This document shows, in pieces, positions 26,470 through 35,767 of a DNA stretch of 64,000 nt. The notes below the pieces were generated by a model. It saw only the letters and a list, made by a program, of their open reading frames with translations, did no database searches and was not told the DNA's origin. The position numbers and the translations under genes are program-made. The first letter of the stretch is position 1. Each line of letters starts with the position of its first letter. This DNA is from an uncultured Lachnospiraceae bacterium (GTDB taxonomy: Bacteria; Bacillota; Clostridia; Lachnospirales; Lachnospiraceae), in assembly GCA_947577185.1 (NCBI GenBank), contig CANPUE010000010.1:34705-98704 (forward strand). Reading direction: 5' to 3'.

Positions 26470-28974
26470 ATGGCTTCACAAACAAAAAGCGACAGGGAGG
26501 ACGGCGGATTCATGGTGAAAGTCGCCACTTTTATTGTAGACAGGCGGAATCTGTTCTTCCTGCTGTTCGGCATTGCCCTTATTTTCTCGGCCGCAGCAAT
26601 GAACTGGGTCAAAGTAGAAAACGCGATGTCTGCCTATCTGCCGGAGACGACCGAAACCCGTCAGGGCCTTGACCGTATGGAGGAACAGTTCATCACCTAT
26701 GGTACAGCCAGGGTGATGGTGACAAATATCCCTTATACGCAGGCCGAAACGATCTCAGAACAAATCGAAAACCTTGACTCCGTGATCATGCTGGCCTTTG
26801 ACAGCACAAGCGATCATTACAATAATTTTTCCGCCCTCTATGATATTACATTCGGCTATGAGGAAACGGACGAACGCGCCCTGAATGCTCTTCACGAAGT
26901 GGAAGCGCTGCTCGCAGGGTATGACTTTTACACATCAACCGCCATGGGAGATGCCTCGGCGGAACAGATTGCGGGAGAGATGCAGGTCATCAGTGTGCTC
27001 GTGGCGATCGTCGTACTTTCCGTACTGCTTCTGACCTCGGAAACATGGGCTGAGGTTCCGGTTCTTCTTCTGACATTCTGCACCGCCGCTCTGATCACAA
27101 AAGGAACAAACTTTCTCATGGGAACAATTTCTTTCGTGTCCGATTCGGTTACGATTGTACTGCAGCTGGCGCTGTCGATCGACTATGCCGTCATCTTCTG
27201 TAACCGTTACAAGGAAGAGCACAAAACCCTTCCCACCAGAGAGGCTGATATTGTGGCGCTCAGCAAAGCGATCCCTGAGATTTCCTCCAGTTCCCTGACA
27301 ACGGTAGGCGGTCTGATCGCCATGATGTTTATGCAGTTCGGTATCGGAAGCGACATGGCGCTGTGCCTGATCCGCGCAATCGTTTTAAGCCTCCTTGCCG
27401 TGTTTTTGCTGATGCCGGGCCTGATTATGCTCTTTGGAAGCGCTATGGATAAGACAAGGCACAAAAGTTTTATTCCCAATATCCCTTTCGTTGGCAGATT
27501 TGCCTATGCGACCAAATATATCATGCCGCCTCTGTTTCTGGTGCTGATCATCGCCGCCTGTCTCATATCATCAAAGTGTCCGTATGTATATGGCTATACG
27601 ATGCTGGAAACCCCGGTTCAAAGTGACGCTATGATTGTGGACGAGATGATAACGGAAAGTTTCGGTGATTCCAATATGGTGGCACTCGTTGTTCCGGCAG
27701 GCAGTTATGAAAAGGAAAAGAAACTCCTTGCAGAGCTGGACGCCAAAGCGGAGGTTGATCATACAATGGGACTGGCCAATACAGAGGCCATGGACGGTTA
27801 TATGCTGACTGATAAACTGACCGCACGGAACTTCTCGGAGCTTCTGGAACTGGACTATGAGATCGCAGAAGTACTGTATATGGCTTATGCAGTCAATGAC
27901 GAAAACTATGCCAAGATCATCAACGGTCTTTCTACATACAGCATACCGTTAATTGACATTTTCATGTTTCTATATGACGAAGTGAATGAGGGCTACGTCA
28001 CACTCGATGACGACATGATGCAGACACTCGAAGACGCGCACACACAGATGCAGATCGCCCTCGACCAGCTGCAGGGAGAAGACTACAGCCGCATGCTGAT
28101 CTACCTGAATCTGCCGGAAGAAGGTGACGAAACATTCGCTTTTCTGGACGAAATGCATGAGATCGCGGGGAAATACTATGAAGGAACGATTCTGATCCCC
28201 GGAGAGGCGACCAGCCAGTACGACCTCTACAAGACATTCCAGCGCGATAATACGGTCGTAAATGTCGTTTCCATCCTTGCCGTACTGGTCGTACTGCTAT
28301 TCACTTTTATGTCCGCCGGTATGCCGGTTCTGCTGATCATGGTCATTCAGGGTGTCATCTGGATTAACTTTTCCGTCCCGGCCATCCAGCGCAAAAATGT
28401 GTTTTTCATGAGTTATCTGATCGTAAGTTCCATTCAGATGGGCGCCAATATCGACTATGCGATTGTCATCTCAGGACGCTTTATGGAACTGAAAAATAAA
28501 ATGTCCAAAAAGGAAGCCATTATTGAAACGATGAACTTTGCATTTCCGACCATTGTGACCTCCGGCTCCATGCTGGCGCTTGCCGGCATCCTGATCGGTC
28601 AGATGTCATCTGACGGCGCAATCTGCGGAATCGGCCAGTGTCTCGGCCGCGGCACGATCATGTCTATCATCATTGTCATGTTCGTCCTGCCGCAGATTCT
28701 TCTGTTAGGAGAAAAGATCATCGAAAAAACCTCTTTCTCCGTATCGATTCCGCTGAATCTGGAAAAGACTTCCGGCCTGATGCGGGTCGACGGCATCATA
28801 CAGGGCCAGATCAACGGTACTGTCGTGGGAGAAATGCACGGCTTTATCCGAGGCGACGCCAGTCTCTTTGTCAATATGGGAAAACTGGAACCACGACAGG
28901 ACGACTGTCCCGATCTATCACTGATCACGCAAAAAATATTTGAGGAGGAAAATGCGGAACATGCACAATCATAA
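26470..28974 (+). CDS. MMPL/RND-superfamily membrane transporter
   Basis: 834 aa from the ATG at 26470, preceded by AAGGAG with 7-base spacing. It has two six-helix bundles, each preceded by a periplasm-side loop domain. The repeated sterol-sensing/RND signature is ALSIDYAVIFCNRY in the first half and MGANIDYAIVISGRF in the second, where Asp-Tyr carries the proton relay. The C-terminal 75 residues leave the membrane and contain short G-rich repeats (GIIQGQINGTVVGEMHGF). It likely exports lipids or other hydrophobic molecules. It overlaps the next gene by about 23 bases, so the GLUG surface protein is probably its partner. Confidence 0.92.
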   Translation: MASQTKSDREDGGFMVKVATFIVDRRNLFFLLFGIALIFSAAAMNWVKVENAMSAYLPETTETRQGLDRMEEQFITYGTARVMVTNIPYTQAETISEQIENLDSVIMLAFDSTSDHYNNFSALYDITFGYEETDERALNALHEVEALLAGYDFYTSTAMGDASAEQIAGEMQVISVLVAIVVLSVLLLTSETWAEVPVLLLTFCTAALITKGTNFLMGTISFVSDSVTIVLQLALSIDYAVIFCNRYKEEHKTLPTREADIVALSKAIPEISSSSLTTVGGLIAMMFMQFGIGSDMALCLIRAIVLSLLAVFLLMPGLIMLFGSAMDKTRHKSFIPNIPFVGRFAYATKYIMPPLFLVLIIAACLISSKCPYVYGYTMLETPVQSDAMIVDEMITESFGDSNMVALVVPAGSYEKEKKLLAELDAKAEVDHTMGLANTEAMDGYMLTDKLTARNFSELLELDYEIAEVLYMAYAVNDENYAKIINGLSTYSIPLIDIFMFLYDEVNEGYVTLDDDMMQTLEDAHTQMQIALDQLQGEDYSRMLIYLNLPEEGDETFAFLDEMHEIAGKYYEGTILIPGEATSQYDLYKTFQRDNTVVNVVSILAVLVVLLFTFMSAGMPVLLIMVIQGVIWINFSVPAIQRKNVFFMSYLIVSSIQMGANIDYAIVISGRFMELKNKMSKKEAIIETMNFAFPTIVTSGSMLALAGILIGQMSSDGAICGIGQCLGRGTIMSIIIVMFVLPQILLLGEKIIEKTSFSVSIPLNLEKTSGLMRVDGIIQGQINGTVVGEMHGFIRGDASLFVNMGKLEPRQDDCPDLSLITQKIFEEENAEHAQS

Positions 28975-31900
28975 AATTCTCTTTCCTGATAAACGACTCG
29001 CCAGATCCTTATCCTGTGTTTTAGCGCTGGCGCTCGCCTGCAGCCTGCTTCCCGTCCAGCATATCGAAGCCGCAGAAACGGCAAAGCAGAGCATGCAGAC
29101 GCAAAAAGAAAAGGACGCGTCCGCTTCCGAAAAGACGTCCGAAACAGAAGACGCGGTGCAGCAGATCATCGAGATCAATTCACCGGAGGATTTCGCGGCC
29201 TTCTGCGCCAACTGCTCTCTGGATTCCTGGTCATCCAACAAGCGCGTCCTTTTAAATACGGACATCAATCTGTTACATACAGATTTCAACGCCATTCCTG
29301 TATTTACCGGTATATTTGACGGCCAAAACCACACCATTTCCGGATTTCAATACAGCGGAAACGGCTATGTGGGGGGACTCTTCCGCTATATCGGAAAGGA
29401 CGGCCTTGTGGAAAATCTGAATGTAACAGGCGAGGTCATTGCCGCCGACGAAAAAGAATGTATCGGCGGACTGTGCGGTATTAACTACGGAAACATTGAA
29501 AACTGCAGCTTTCGGGGAACAGTAAACGGAAGAACAACGATCGGAGGACTTGTCGGCGTCAATGAAGGTTCCGGTGCCATCCGAAACTGCTTTTCAGGCG
29601 GGCGTATCACAGGATATTATGCGACAGGCGGCATTGCCGGCACGAATCACGGTCTCATTTCAGGCTGTATCAACCGGTCCAACATCAACAATGACCGCGA
29701 ATGGGTTGAGGAAGACGATGAAATAGGCTCCGGTCTCTTTTTCAGCATCAACGTCGGCGAAGATAAAACTGAACTGTTCAGCGGCGTAGACACCGGGGGT
29801 ATCGTCGGCTATTCGGACGGCACAGTGACCAGATGTACGAATTACGGCACGATTGGCTACGGGCACACCGGCTACAATATCGGCGGCATCGCCGGCAGAC
29901 ATTCCGGAATTCTTTCCCTCTGTTCCAATAAAGGCAATATTTATGGCAGAAAAGATATCGGCGGCATCGTGGGGCAGATGGAACCTTACATAGAAGTAGA
30001 CGAGGCACAGTCACTGCGCAATGCGGTCAACAAACTCCACGACCTCATCGTCAAAACACTCGATGACATGGAAGACGGCAAAAATGTTTCCAAACACGAT
30101 CTTGACAGTCTGGCTGCCTCCAGCGACAACGCCACAGATGCCGGCGATGCGCTCGTCGGACAGCTGGCCGATTTTGTAGATGACAACCTCGGCCAGGCCC
30201 AGGCCATGACAGACCGCCTGCGTGATGTGATGGAAATGCTTCCGCTCGTATTCAATGATATTTATTGTGCGGAAGAAGACTTCTCCAGTGCAAGCCGTTC
30301 CCTGATGCTGATCGGGGATGATTTAAAAGAGATCGGGAATTTTGAGGGTGAGTACATTGAGACAGACTACAGCAGATTGACCCTGCTCTCCTCCGTCGGA
30401 GGAAACATCATGAGTATCCAGCAGTATCCTTCTGCCGGTGAGACTGTTTTCCTTCTGGCAGAACCCGCAGCAGATTATCAGTTAAGCAGCATTGCAGCTT
30501 ATGACGCCAATGGCAGCCGTGTCGGCATAACGCACAACGGAGACAATAGCTACAGCTTCGTCATGCCGGAGGCAAATGTCAGAGTAGAGGCCTATTTTGG
30601 ATATAACGGAACAACGATATTTTCAACACAAAATGAAGATGATACAGGGGAAAATGAGCAAACGGATGATATTGAGGAATCGGGCAATACGGACGATGAC
30701 AGCACTTCCACGGGCAATACGGAAAACAGCGACACTTGGGACTCTGACACCGATCCTGATTCCGGTAATGATGACAGCCAGACAGAATCTGACGACGGTT
30801 CCACGGATTCCGACGGCGGTTCAGATTCTGACGGCGGCTCCACGGATTCCGACAGCGGCTCCACAGATTTCGGCGCTTCCTCAGATTCTGACGGCGGTTC
30901 CACGGATTCTGACAGCAGCTCCACAGATTCCGACGGCGGTTCCACAGATTCTGGCGCTTCCTCAGATTCAGATGACTCCACCGATTCCGGCGGTTCCTCA
31001 GATTCTGACGGCGGTACGGCTGACTCCAACAGCAGCGATACACCCAATTTCGACTCGGAGGCATCCGATGCTGAAAGCGAACCCCAGGTGCGTGCCAACA
31101 GTTCCTCTTATCAGACAGAACATCGACTGAGCATAAACGACGCAGTCATGGAGATCAACACACTGACGCCCTCTTCCTACGCACAGAGCGGAATCAAACT
31201 CATGTCCAATCTAAGCGGCAATGCCTCTTATCAGATTGACGGCACGACCGCCACGGTGACAGTCATTCCGGACGGCGGATACACGGTAGACGGTATCCCT
31301 TCCGTTTCCGTAAACGGACAGGCAGTTTCCGTTCAAAGAGCTTACCAGAGCGAATACGCCTATTCCTTCTCTGTTGACGGCGGCGGTCTCTATCAGGTAA
31401 ACATCGGCTTTCGGAAACTGGATAAAGCACAGACGGTCGGCGGCGCCAGAGACGGGATTGACAACGCGCTCAGACAACAGCAGGCAGCCGCAGAAAAAGT
31501 TAACACCATCATGCGTGAGATTCAAGACAGCGGAACCGTCACGGACGATCAGCTAAAAGAACTGGAAAATGCATTGGAAGAAATGTCAAACGCCACTTCT
31601 GCCGTTTTGAGCAATTTAAGCGTCGTTTCAAACATTGTTGGACAACATACAGTGGAAATTGCGGGAAACATCGGTGAAGAAATCTCCACTGCAATGGAAC
31701 ATTTACAAAACGCGGCAGATTCCATCAAATCCGCCACAAGAGATGCCAGAAGCATCGTCGATTATGTGAACGGACAGCCCCGTATCCGTTTTTCCAAACT
31801 GGACGGTGAATTCGACGCTAACCGCGAAAACCTGCATGCACAATTGAAAAAAATGTCAGAGAGTCTTCAAAACCTGAGCAACAATACCTCGAACTATTCT

Positions 31901-33349
31901 GACGTGGTTAACGATGACCTGCGAGCCGTAAACGACCAGATTAACCTCGTATTTAACCTGTTGGCTGATAATCTGACCAATTATGGGGAAGTCAGCGTCG
32001 AAGAACTTTATGAAGATGTGAACATTGAAGAGATCGACAGCATCACGACCGGCAAAACAGATAACTGCGTCAACAGAGGCATCATCCAGGGTGATATCAA
32101 TGTCGGCGGCATAGCCGGCGCAATGTCCATCGACGAAGAAGACCCTGAGGACAGTGCCGCCGGGACGATTGACTATCAGATCGGACGGAGATATTTTACA
32201 AAATGTATCATCACAGACAGTATCAACGAAGGCTACATTACCGCTAAAAAAGACGGCGCCGGAGGTATCGTCGGTTATATGAAGCACGGCGTCGTCACAG
32301 ACTCGGAAGGCTACGGAAGCGTTGAAAGCACAGAAGGCAGCTATGTAGGAGGCATCTGCGGGGAATCTCTGACCATCATCAGAAACTGCTACGCGCTCTG
32401 CTCCGTTTCCGGTAACAAAAACGTTGGCGGGATAGCCGGTTTTGCAGACACCATCAAAGACTGTTATGCAATGACGGACTGCAATGCTGTGACTGGCAGA
32501 AAGGGCGCCGTCGCGGGGCAGACCGTACCGTACAAGAATACATTAAATAAAGATGAGGTTAAAATAAGCGGTAATTACTATGTGGGTGAGAATCTCTACG
32601 GGATTGACAATGTCAGCTATACCGGCATTGCGGAACCGATCAGTTACGAAGAACTGTTAACTGTCGTTGGCCTCCCAACCGCTTTCCGTCACCTCAAAGT
32701 CATCTTCCGCGTGGAGGATTCGTATCTTGGCACGCAGGAAGTTCCCTTTGGACAGAGTCTTTCCACGCTGAACTTCCCGTCCATACCTGCCAGAGAAGGC
32801 TTCTACGGTGTCTGGCCGGACTGTTCGAATCAGGTCATGACAGGCAATCTGCTGATCACCGGCGAATACAGAGAAACGATCACAGTCGTTCCAAGCAGGG
32901 AAACACAGACGGCGGCCGATGACGTGGAATATCAAAAACCTTACGCACTCGTGGAACAGTGTTTTACGGAAGATACCATGCTGAATGTCAACATCAATAC
33001 ACAGCTGGCGCCGCCTGCAAATGCACATGGCAAAGAACATGTCATCTACGATATTTCTCTGGAAAATGCCGATATCGGCGCAGAAGATACGTTTGCCGTC
33101 AGGCTTTACAATCCTTATGAAGATGCGGAAATATGGCGGTACGAGAACAATTCCTGGACGCAGTTAGAAAGTAAATCGCGCGGACAGTACCTGCAGATCG
33201 ATATGAGCGGAACCAGACAGACCTTCTGTGTGACAGAACAGAAATCAAAAAAAGGTCTCATCCTGATCTGCATAACAGGCAGCATCCTTGTCGTGTCTGT
33301 GCTGTTTATTATACGGAAACGCTCAAAGTCCGCACAAACTTTTACTTGA
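28952..33349 (+). CDS. Giant GLUG-repeat surface protein with Ser/Asp linker
   Basis: About 1465 aa. ATGs at 28952 and 28961 both follow AGGAGG (3 and 12 bases), so the exact start is open. A signal peptide ends near HIEAAE. Residues about 130-340 and 1040-1190 hold repeated GLUG motifs (GGLCGINYGNIENCSF, GGLVGVNEGSG, GGIAGTNHG, GGIVGYSDG, GGIAGRHSG, GGIVGQM; later GGIAGAMS, GGIVGYMKHG, GGICGES). Two long helical segments (about 345-440 and 820-1020) resemble YhgE-type coiled coils. A Ser/Asp repeat (about 615-690) separates the halves. A C-terminal helix GLILICITGSILVVSVLFII followed by RKRSKS anchors it without an LPXTG motif. It overlaps the MMPL gene. A role as cell-surface partner of that transporter is inferred. 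Confidence 0.85.
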   Translation: MRNMHNHKILFPDKRLARSLSCVLALALACSLLPVQHIEAAETAKQSMQTQKEKDASASEKTSETEDAVQQIIEINSPEDFAAFCANCSLDSWSSNKRVLLNTDINLLHTDFNAIPVFTGIFDGQNHTISGFQYSGNGYVGGLFRYIGKDGLVENLNVTGEVIAADEKECIGGLCGINYGNIENCSFRGTVNGRTTIGGLVGVNEGSGAIRNCFSGGRITGYYATGGIAGTNHGLISGCINRSNINNDREWVEEDDEIGSGLFFSINVGEDKTELFSGVDTGGIVGYSDGTVTRCTNYGTIGYGHTGYNIGGIAGRHSGILSLCSNKGNIYGRKDIGGIVGQMEPYIEVDEAQSLRNAVNKLHDLIVKTLDDMEDGKNVSKHDLDSLAASSDNATDAGDALVGQLADFVDDNLGQAQAMTDRLRDVMEMLPLVFNDIYCAEEDFSSASRSLMLIGDDLKEIGNFEGEYIETDYSRLTLLSSVGGNIMSIQQYPSAGETVFLLAEPAADYQLSSIAAYDANGSRVGITHNGDNSYSFVMPEANVRVEAYFGYNGTTIFSTQNEDDTGENEQTDDIEESGNTDDDSTSTGNTENSDTWDSDTDPDSGNDDSQTESDDGSTDSDGGSDSDGGSTDSDSGSTDFGASSDSDGGSTDSDSSSTDSDGGSTDSGASSDSDDSTDSGGSSDSDGGTADSNSSDTPNFDSEASDAESEPQVRANSSSYQTEHRLSINDAVMEINTLTPSSYAQSGIKLMSNLSGNASYQIDGTTATVTVIPDGGYTVDGIPSVSVNGQAVSVQRAYQSEYAYSFSVDGGGLYQVNIGFRKLDKAQTVGGARDGIDNALRQQQAAAEKVNTIMREIQDSGTVTDDQLKELENALEEMSNATSAVLSNLSVVSNIVGQHTVEIAGNIGEEISTAMEHLQNAADSIKSATRDARSIVDYVNGQPRIRFSKLDGEFDANRENLHAQLKKMSESLQNLSNNTSNYSDVVNDDLRAVNDQINLVFNLLADNLTNYGEVSVEELYEDVNIEEIDSITTGKTDNCVNRGIIQGDINVGGIAGAMSIDEEDPEDSAAGTIDYQIGRRYFTKCIITDSINEGYITAKKDGAGGIVGYMKHGVVTDSEGYGSVESTEGSYVGGICGESLTIIRNCYALCSVSGNKNVGGIAGFADTIKDCYAMTDCNAVTGRKGAVAGQTVPYKNTLNKDEVKISGNYYVGENLYGIDNVSYTGIAEPISYEELLTVVGLPTAFRHLKVIFRVEDSYLGTQEVPFGQSLSTLNFPSIPAREGFYGVWPDCSNQVMTGNLLITGEYRETITVVPSRETQTAADDVEYQKPYALVEQCFTEDTMLNVNINTQLAPPANAHGKEHVIYDISLENADIGAEDTFAVRLYNPYEDAEIWRYENNSWTQLESKSRGQYLQIDMSGTRQTFCVTEQKSKKGLILICITGSILVVSVLFIIRKRSKSAQTFT
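30796..31035 (+). repeat. In-gene Ser/Asp-coding tandem repeat
   Basis: Imperfect 9- to 36-base units built on GATTCTGACGGCGGTTCCACG encode STDSDGGS-type repeats, similar in kind to Sdr/Clf linkers. Near-identical units make it prone to length change. Confidence 0.85.
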
Positions 33350-33428
33350 TTTTTGATAAAAATGTGGTATCTTTATGTTTGGTAAAAATATAATGTCAGA
33401 CATAAGATAAGAAAGGTGGCTTAATGCT

Positions 33429-34667
33429 ATGCAAAATCTTCTTCTTTGTATTTCTATCGCCCTCATCGGAGGGCTGCTCATGTCACGTCCGGCGAAAAAG
33501 GTCGGACTGCCCGCCGTCACGGCGTATCTGATCACCGGCCTGCTTTTAGGGCCCTACTGTCTTGGGAAGCTTCAGTTTCCCGGGATCGGGTTTCACACGA
33601 TGGAGGAAGTCAGCGCTCTGAATATCATTTCAGACGCGGCTCTTGGCTTTATCGCATTTACGATCGGCAACGAGTTCCGTCTTTCTGACCTGCGTAAGAT
33701 GGGACGTCAGGCGATCACCGTGGGAATCCTCCAGGCAGTGGTCACAACGTTCCTCGTGGACGCAGCGCTGATCACACTACACGTATTTTTCCCGGAAGCG
33801 CTCTCCATCCCTTCCGCGATCACGCTGGGCGCAATCGCCGCAGCGACGGCGCCTGCAGCAACACTCATGGTCGTACGCCAGTATCAGGCGGACGGCCCGC
33901 TCACCCGTCTGCTGTTAATGGTAGTCGCCATTGACGATGCCGTGGGACTGGTACTCTTCTCCGCCTCATTCGGCATTGCGAACGCTCTGGAACAGGGCGG
34001 TGTCAGTATCCTGACAGTCGCAGTAGAACCGATACTGGAGATTGTACTCTCTATCCTTTTAGGCGCGGTGACCGGATTGATCCTCGACTGGAGCGAACGT
34101 TATTTTCACTCCCGCGGCAACCGGATCTCTGTCTCGGTCGCTTTCGTGTTACTGACCGTCGGGCTTTCCATGGTCGAATTTGATCTCGGCCCGGTGCACT
34201 GCGGATTTTCTCTGCTTTTGGTCTGCATGATGACCGGAACGGTCTTCTGCAATATCTGTGAGACTTCCGCTTTATTGATGGAACGGCTCGACCGCTGGAC
34301 AACTCCGCTGTCCATCCTGTTTTTCGTCCTCTCAGGAGCCGAACTGGATCTGCAGATTCTCCGCAACCCGGTTGTTCTGCTCATCGGAGCCGTGTATATC
34401 ATCTCCCGTGCCGCAGGAAAAATCCTGGGCGCATACGGAAGCTGTGCACTCTCCAAATGTGACACAAAGACACAGAAATATCTGGGAATCACCCTTCTGC
34501 CTCAGGCAGGCGTCGCCCTGGGCATGGCGCTCACGGCGTCCGCTCTTTCTGACGGTGCAATGGTGCGCAACGTAATTCTCTTCTCCGTGTTAGTCTATGA
34601 ATTGATCGGACCTACCCTTACAAAGAATGCGCTGACCGCCGCAGGCGAAATTCAAAAAGAAGCGTAA
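33429..34667 (+). CDS. CPA2-type cation:proton antiporter
   Basis: 412 aa with about 12-13 membrane helices and no C-terminal TrkA domain. Typical segments are KKVGLPAVTAYLITGLLLGP in helix 2, GFIAFTIGNEF in helix 4/5, and VVAIDDAVGLVLFS, whose Asp-Asp is the ion-binding pair. It exchanges Na+ or K+ for H+ across the membrane (family knowledge). A strong bidirectional terminator follows within a few bases. Confidence 0.9.
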   Translation: MQNLLLCISIALIGGLLMSRPAKKVGLPAVTAYLITGLLLGPYCLGKLQFPGIGFHTMEEVSALNIISDAALGFIAFTIGNEFRLSDLRKMGRQAITVGILQAVVTTFLVDAALITLHVFFPEALSIPSAITLGAIAAATAPAATLMVVRQYQADGPLTRLLLMVVAIDDAVGLVLFSASFGIANALEQGGVSILTVAVEPILEIVLSILLGAVTGLILDWSERYFHSRGNRISVSVAFVLLTVGLSMVEFDLGPVHCGFSLLLVCMMTGTVFCNICETSALLMERLDRWTTPLSILFFVLSGAELDLQILRNPVVLLIGAVYIISRAAGKILGAYGSCALSKCDTKTQKYLGITLLPQAGVALGMALTASALSDGAMVRNVILFSVLVYELIGPTLTKNALTAAGEIQKEA

Positions 34668-34718
34668 AAAAAAACCCCGCTAAATGGCTTATCACAGTCA
34701 TTTAACGGGGTATTTTTT
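34666..34718. terminator. Bidirectional intrinsic terminator
   Basis: The stem CCCCGCTAAATG/CATTTAACGGGG (34675-34686 and 34699-34710, one mismatch, 12-base loop) is flanked by nine A on the left and TATTTTTT on the right. It serves both convergent genes. Confidence 0.92.
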
Positions 34719-35677
34719 CAGAAACTTTCCGAGGAACCGATCTGTCCGAATTTTCCTTCCTTTTTACGGTCTTTGACAAAAGAATAGATCACGGAAACCG
34801 CCCCTGCAATCGTGAACAGATAAAGCATGGCAAGATTGTAGCCGTAGTTTCCGATCTCAATGATATCTGCTTCAATCAATGCCGGAATTGACTGATAAGC
34901 GGTGAACAGATCTGTCTCAAACTCTCTCATAACCATGATCGCCCAGTCCAGACGATCCCCGACATACGTCATCGCCACCATCAAAATCGATCCGATTACA
35001 AAGCCTTTCCTCGTAAGCTTGCCGCCCAGCAGTTCATAACCTTTGAGTGTACAGATTGCCATGACGAATCCGGAGATCACCGCGATCCTTCCAAGCTGGC
35101 TGAAAAAGATGATGCAGACAGCTCCGATGACAGAACCAAGCAGTGCACCGACGATGCCCCCGATCAGGTTCTCACTCTTGTTTTGTTTTTGTTTCGTCGC
35201 CATCGTCATATCCTGCCTGAGTTTCCCCGCACAGTCAGGACACAGCTCCATGTATTCGCCGCTGACATCAAATGCAGATGTTTCAATCTGTTTCTGTCCA
35301 CAGAACTGACAGCATGGCGCATATCCTTTTCGTTTTAAGAGCTGGATCAGATTTGTCAGCGCACTGTTGACGCCTTCCCGCAGTTTATCCTGATTTTTGT
35401 TATTTTTAAAATACAGTTTCACCTGATTTTTGTCGTAATTAATGGCCCTCGCCGCTTTGTTATCCCTGACAAACTGTTTGATCTCATCTCTCTCCAGCGT
35501 TCCCATCGGTGAATGCGCACTGACGCATGCGGTCATCTCATACGGATACCCTGATTTTTCCGCGAACAGGATGATCCCGTAATCCTCCCGTTTTCCACAA
35601 ATGATCTTTCGTCCCGCATCAAATCGGAAGCCCAGTGCCATTGCCAGCTGTTCATAGTTTTGTGTTAATTTACTCAT
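34718..35677 (-). CDS. Zinc-ribbon membrane protein, function unknown
   Basis: 319 aa from the ATG at 35677 with GGAGG 5 bases upstream. The first 130 residues are soluble and mixed alpha/beta. A C-x-x-C ... C-x-x-C pair (CQFCGQKQ and CPDCAGKL) at about 127-155 forms a zinc ribbon. Three to four membrane helices follow (GGIVGALLGSVIGAVCIIFF, then two near 200-235 and one near 285-305). The family is not recognised. It shares the terminator with the antiporter gene. Confidence 0.72.
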   Translation of the reverse strand: MSKLTQNYEQLAMALGFRFDAGRKIICGKREDYGIILFAEKSGYPYEMTACVSAHSPMGTLERDEIKQFVRDNKAARAINYDKNQVKLYFKNNKNQDKLREGVNSALTNLIQLLKRKGYAPCCQFCGQKQIETSAFDVSGEYMELCPDCAGKLRQDMTMATKQKQNKSENLIGGIVGALLGSVIGAVCIIFFSQLGRIAVISGFVMAICTLKGYELLGGKLTRKGFVIGSILMVAMTYVGDRLDWAIMVMREFETDLFTAYQSIPALIEADIIEIGNYGYNLAMLYLFTIAGAVSVIYSFVKDRKKEGKFGQIGSSESF

Positions 35678-35767
35678 CTTTTCCTCCATTCCCAGGCGTC
35701 ACAAATTCCTGATTGAATCAATTGCTATCAGGCATTTTATTCGGCCTTCTTCCCCTTTCTTTGCTGA

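Noticed and set aside
30796..31035. Regular repeat that could be mistaken for a CRISPR array
   Set aside because: The units are in frame, have no unique spacers of constant length and encode a Ser/Asp linker inside a long gene.
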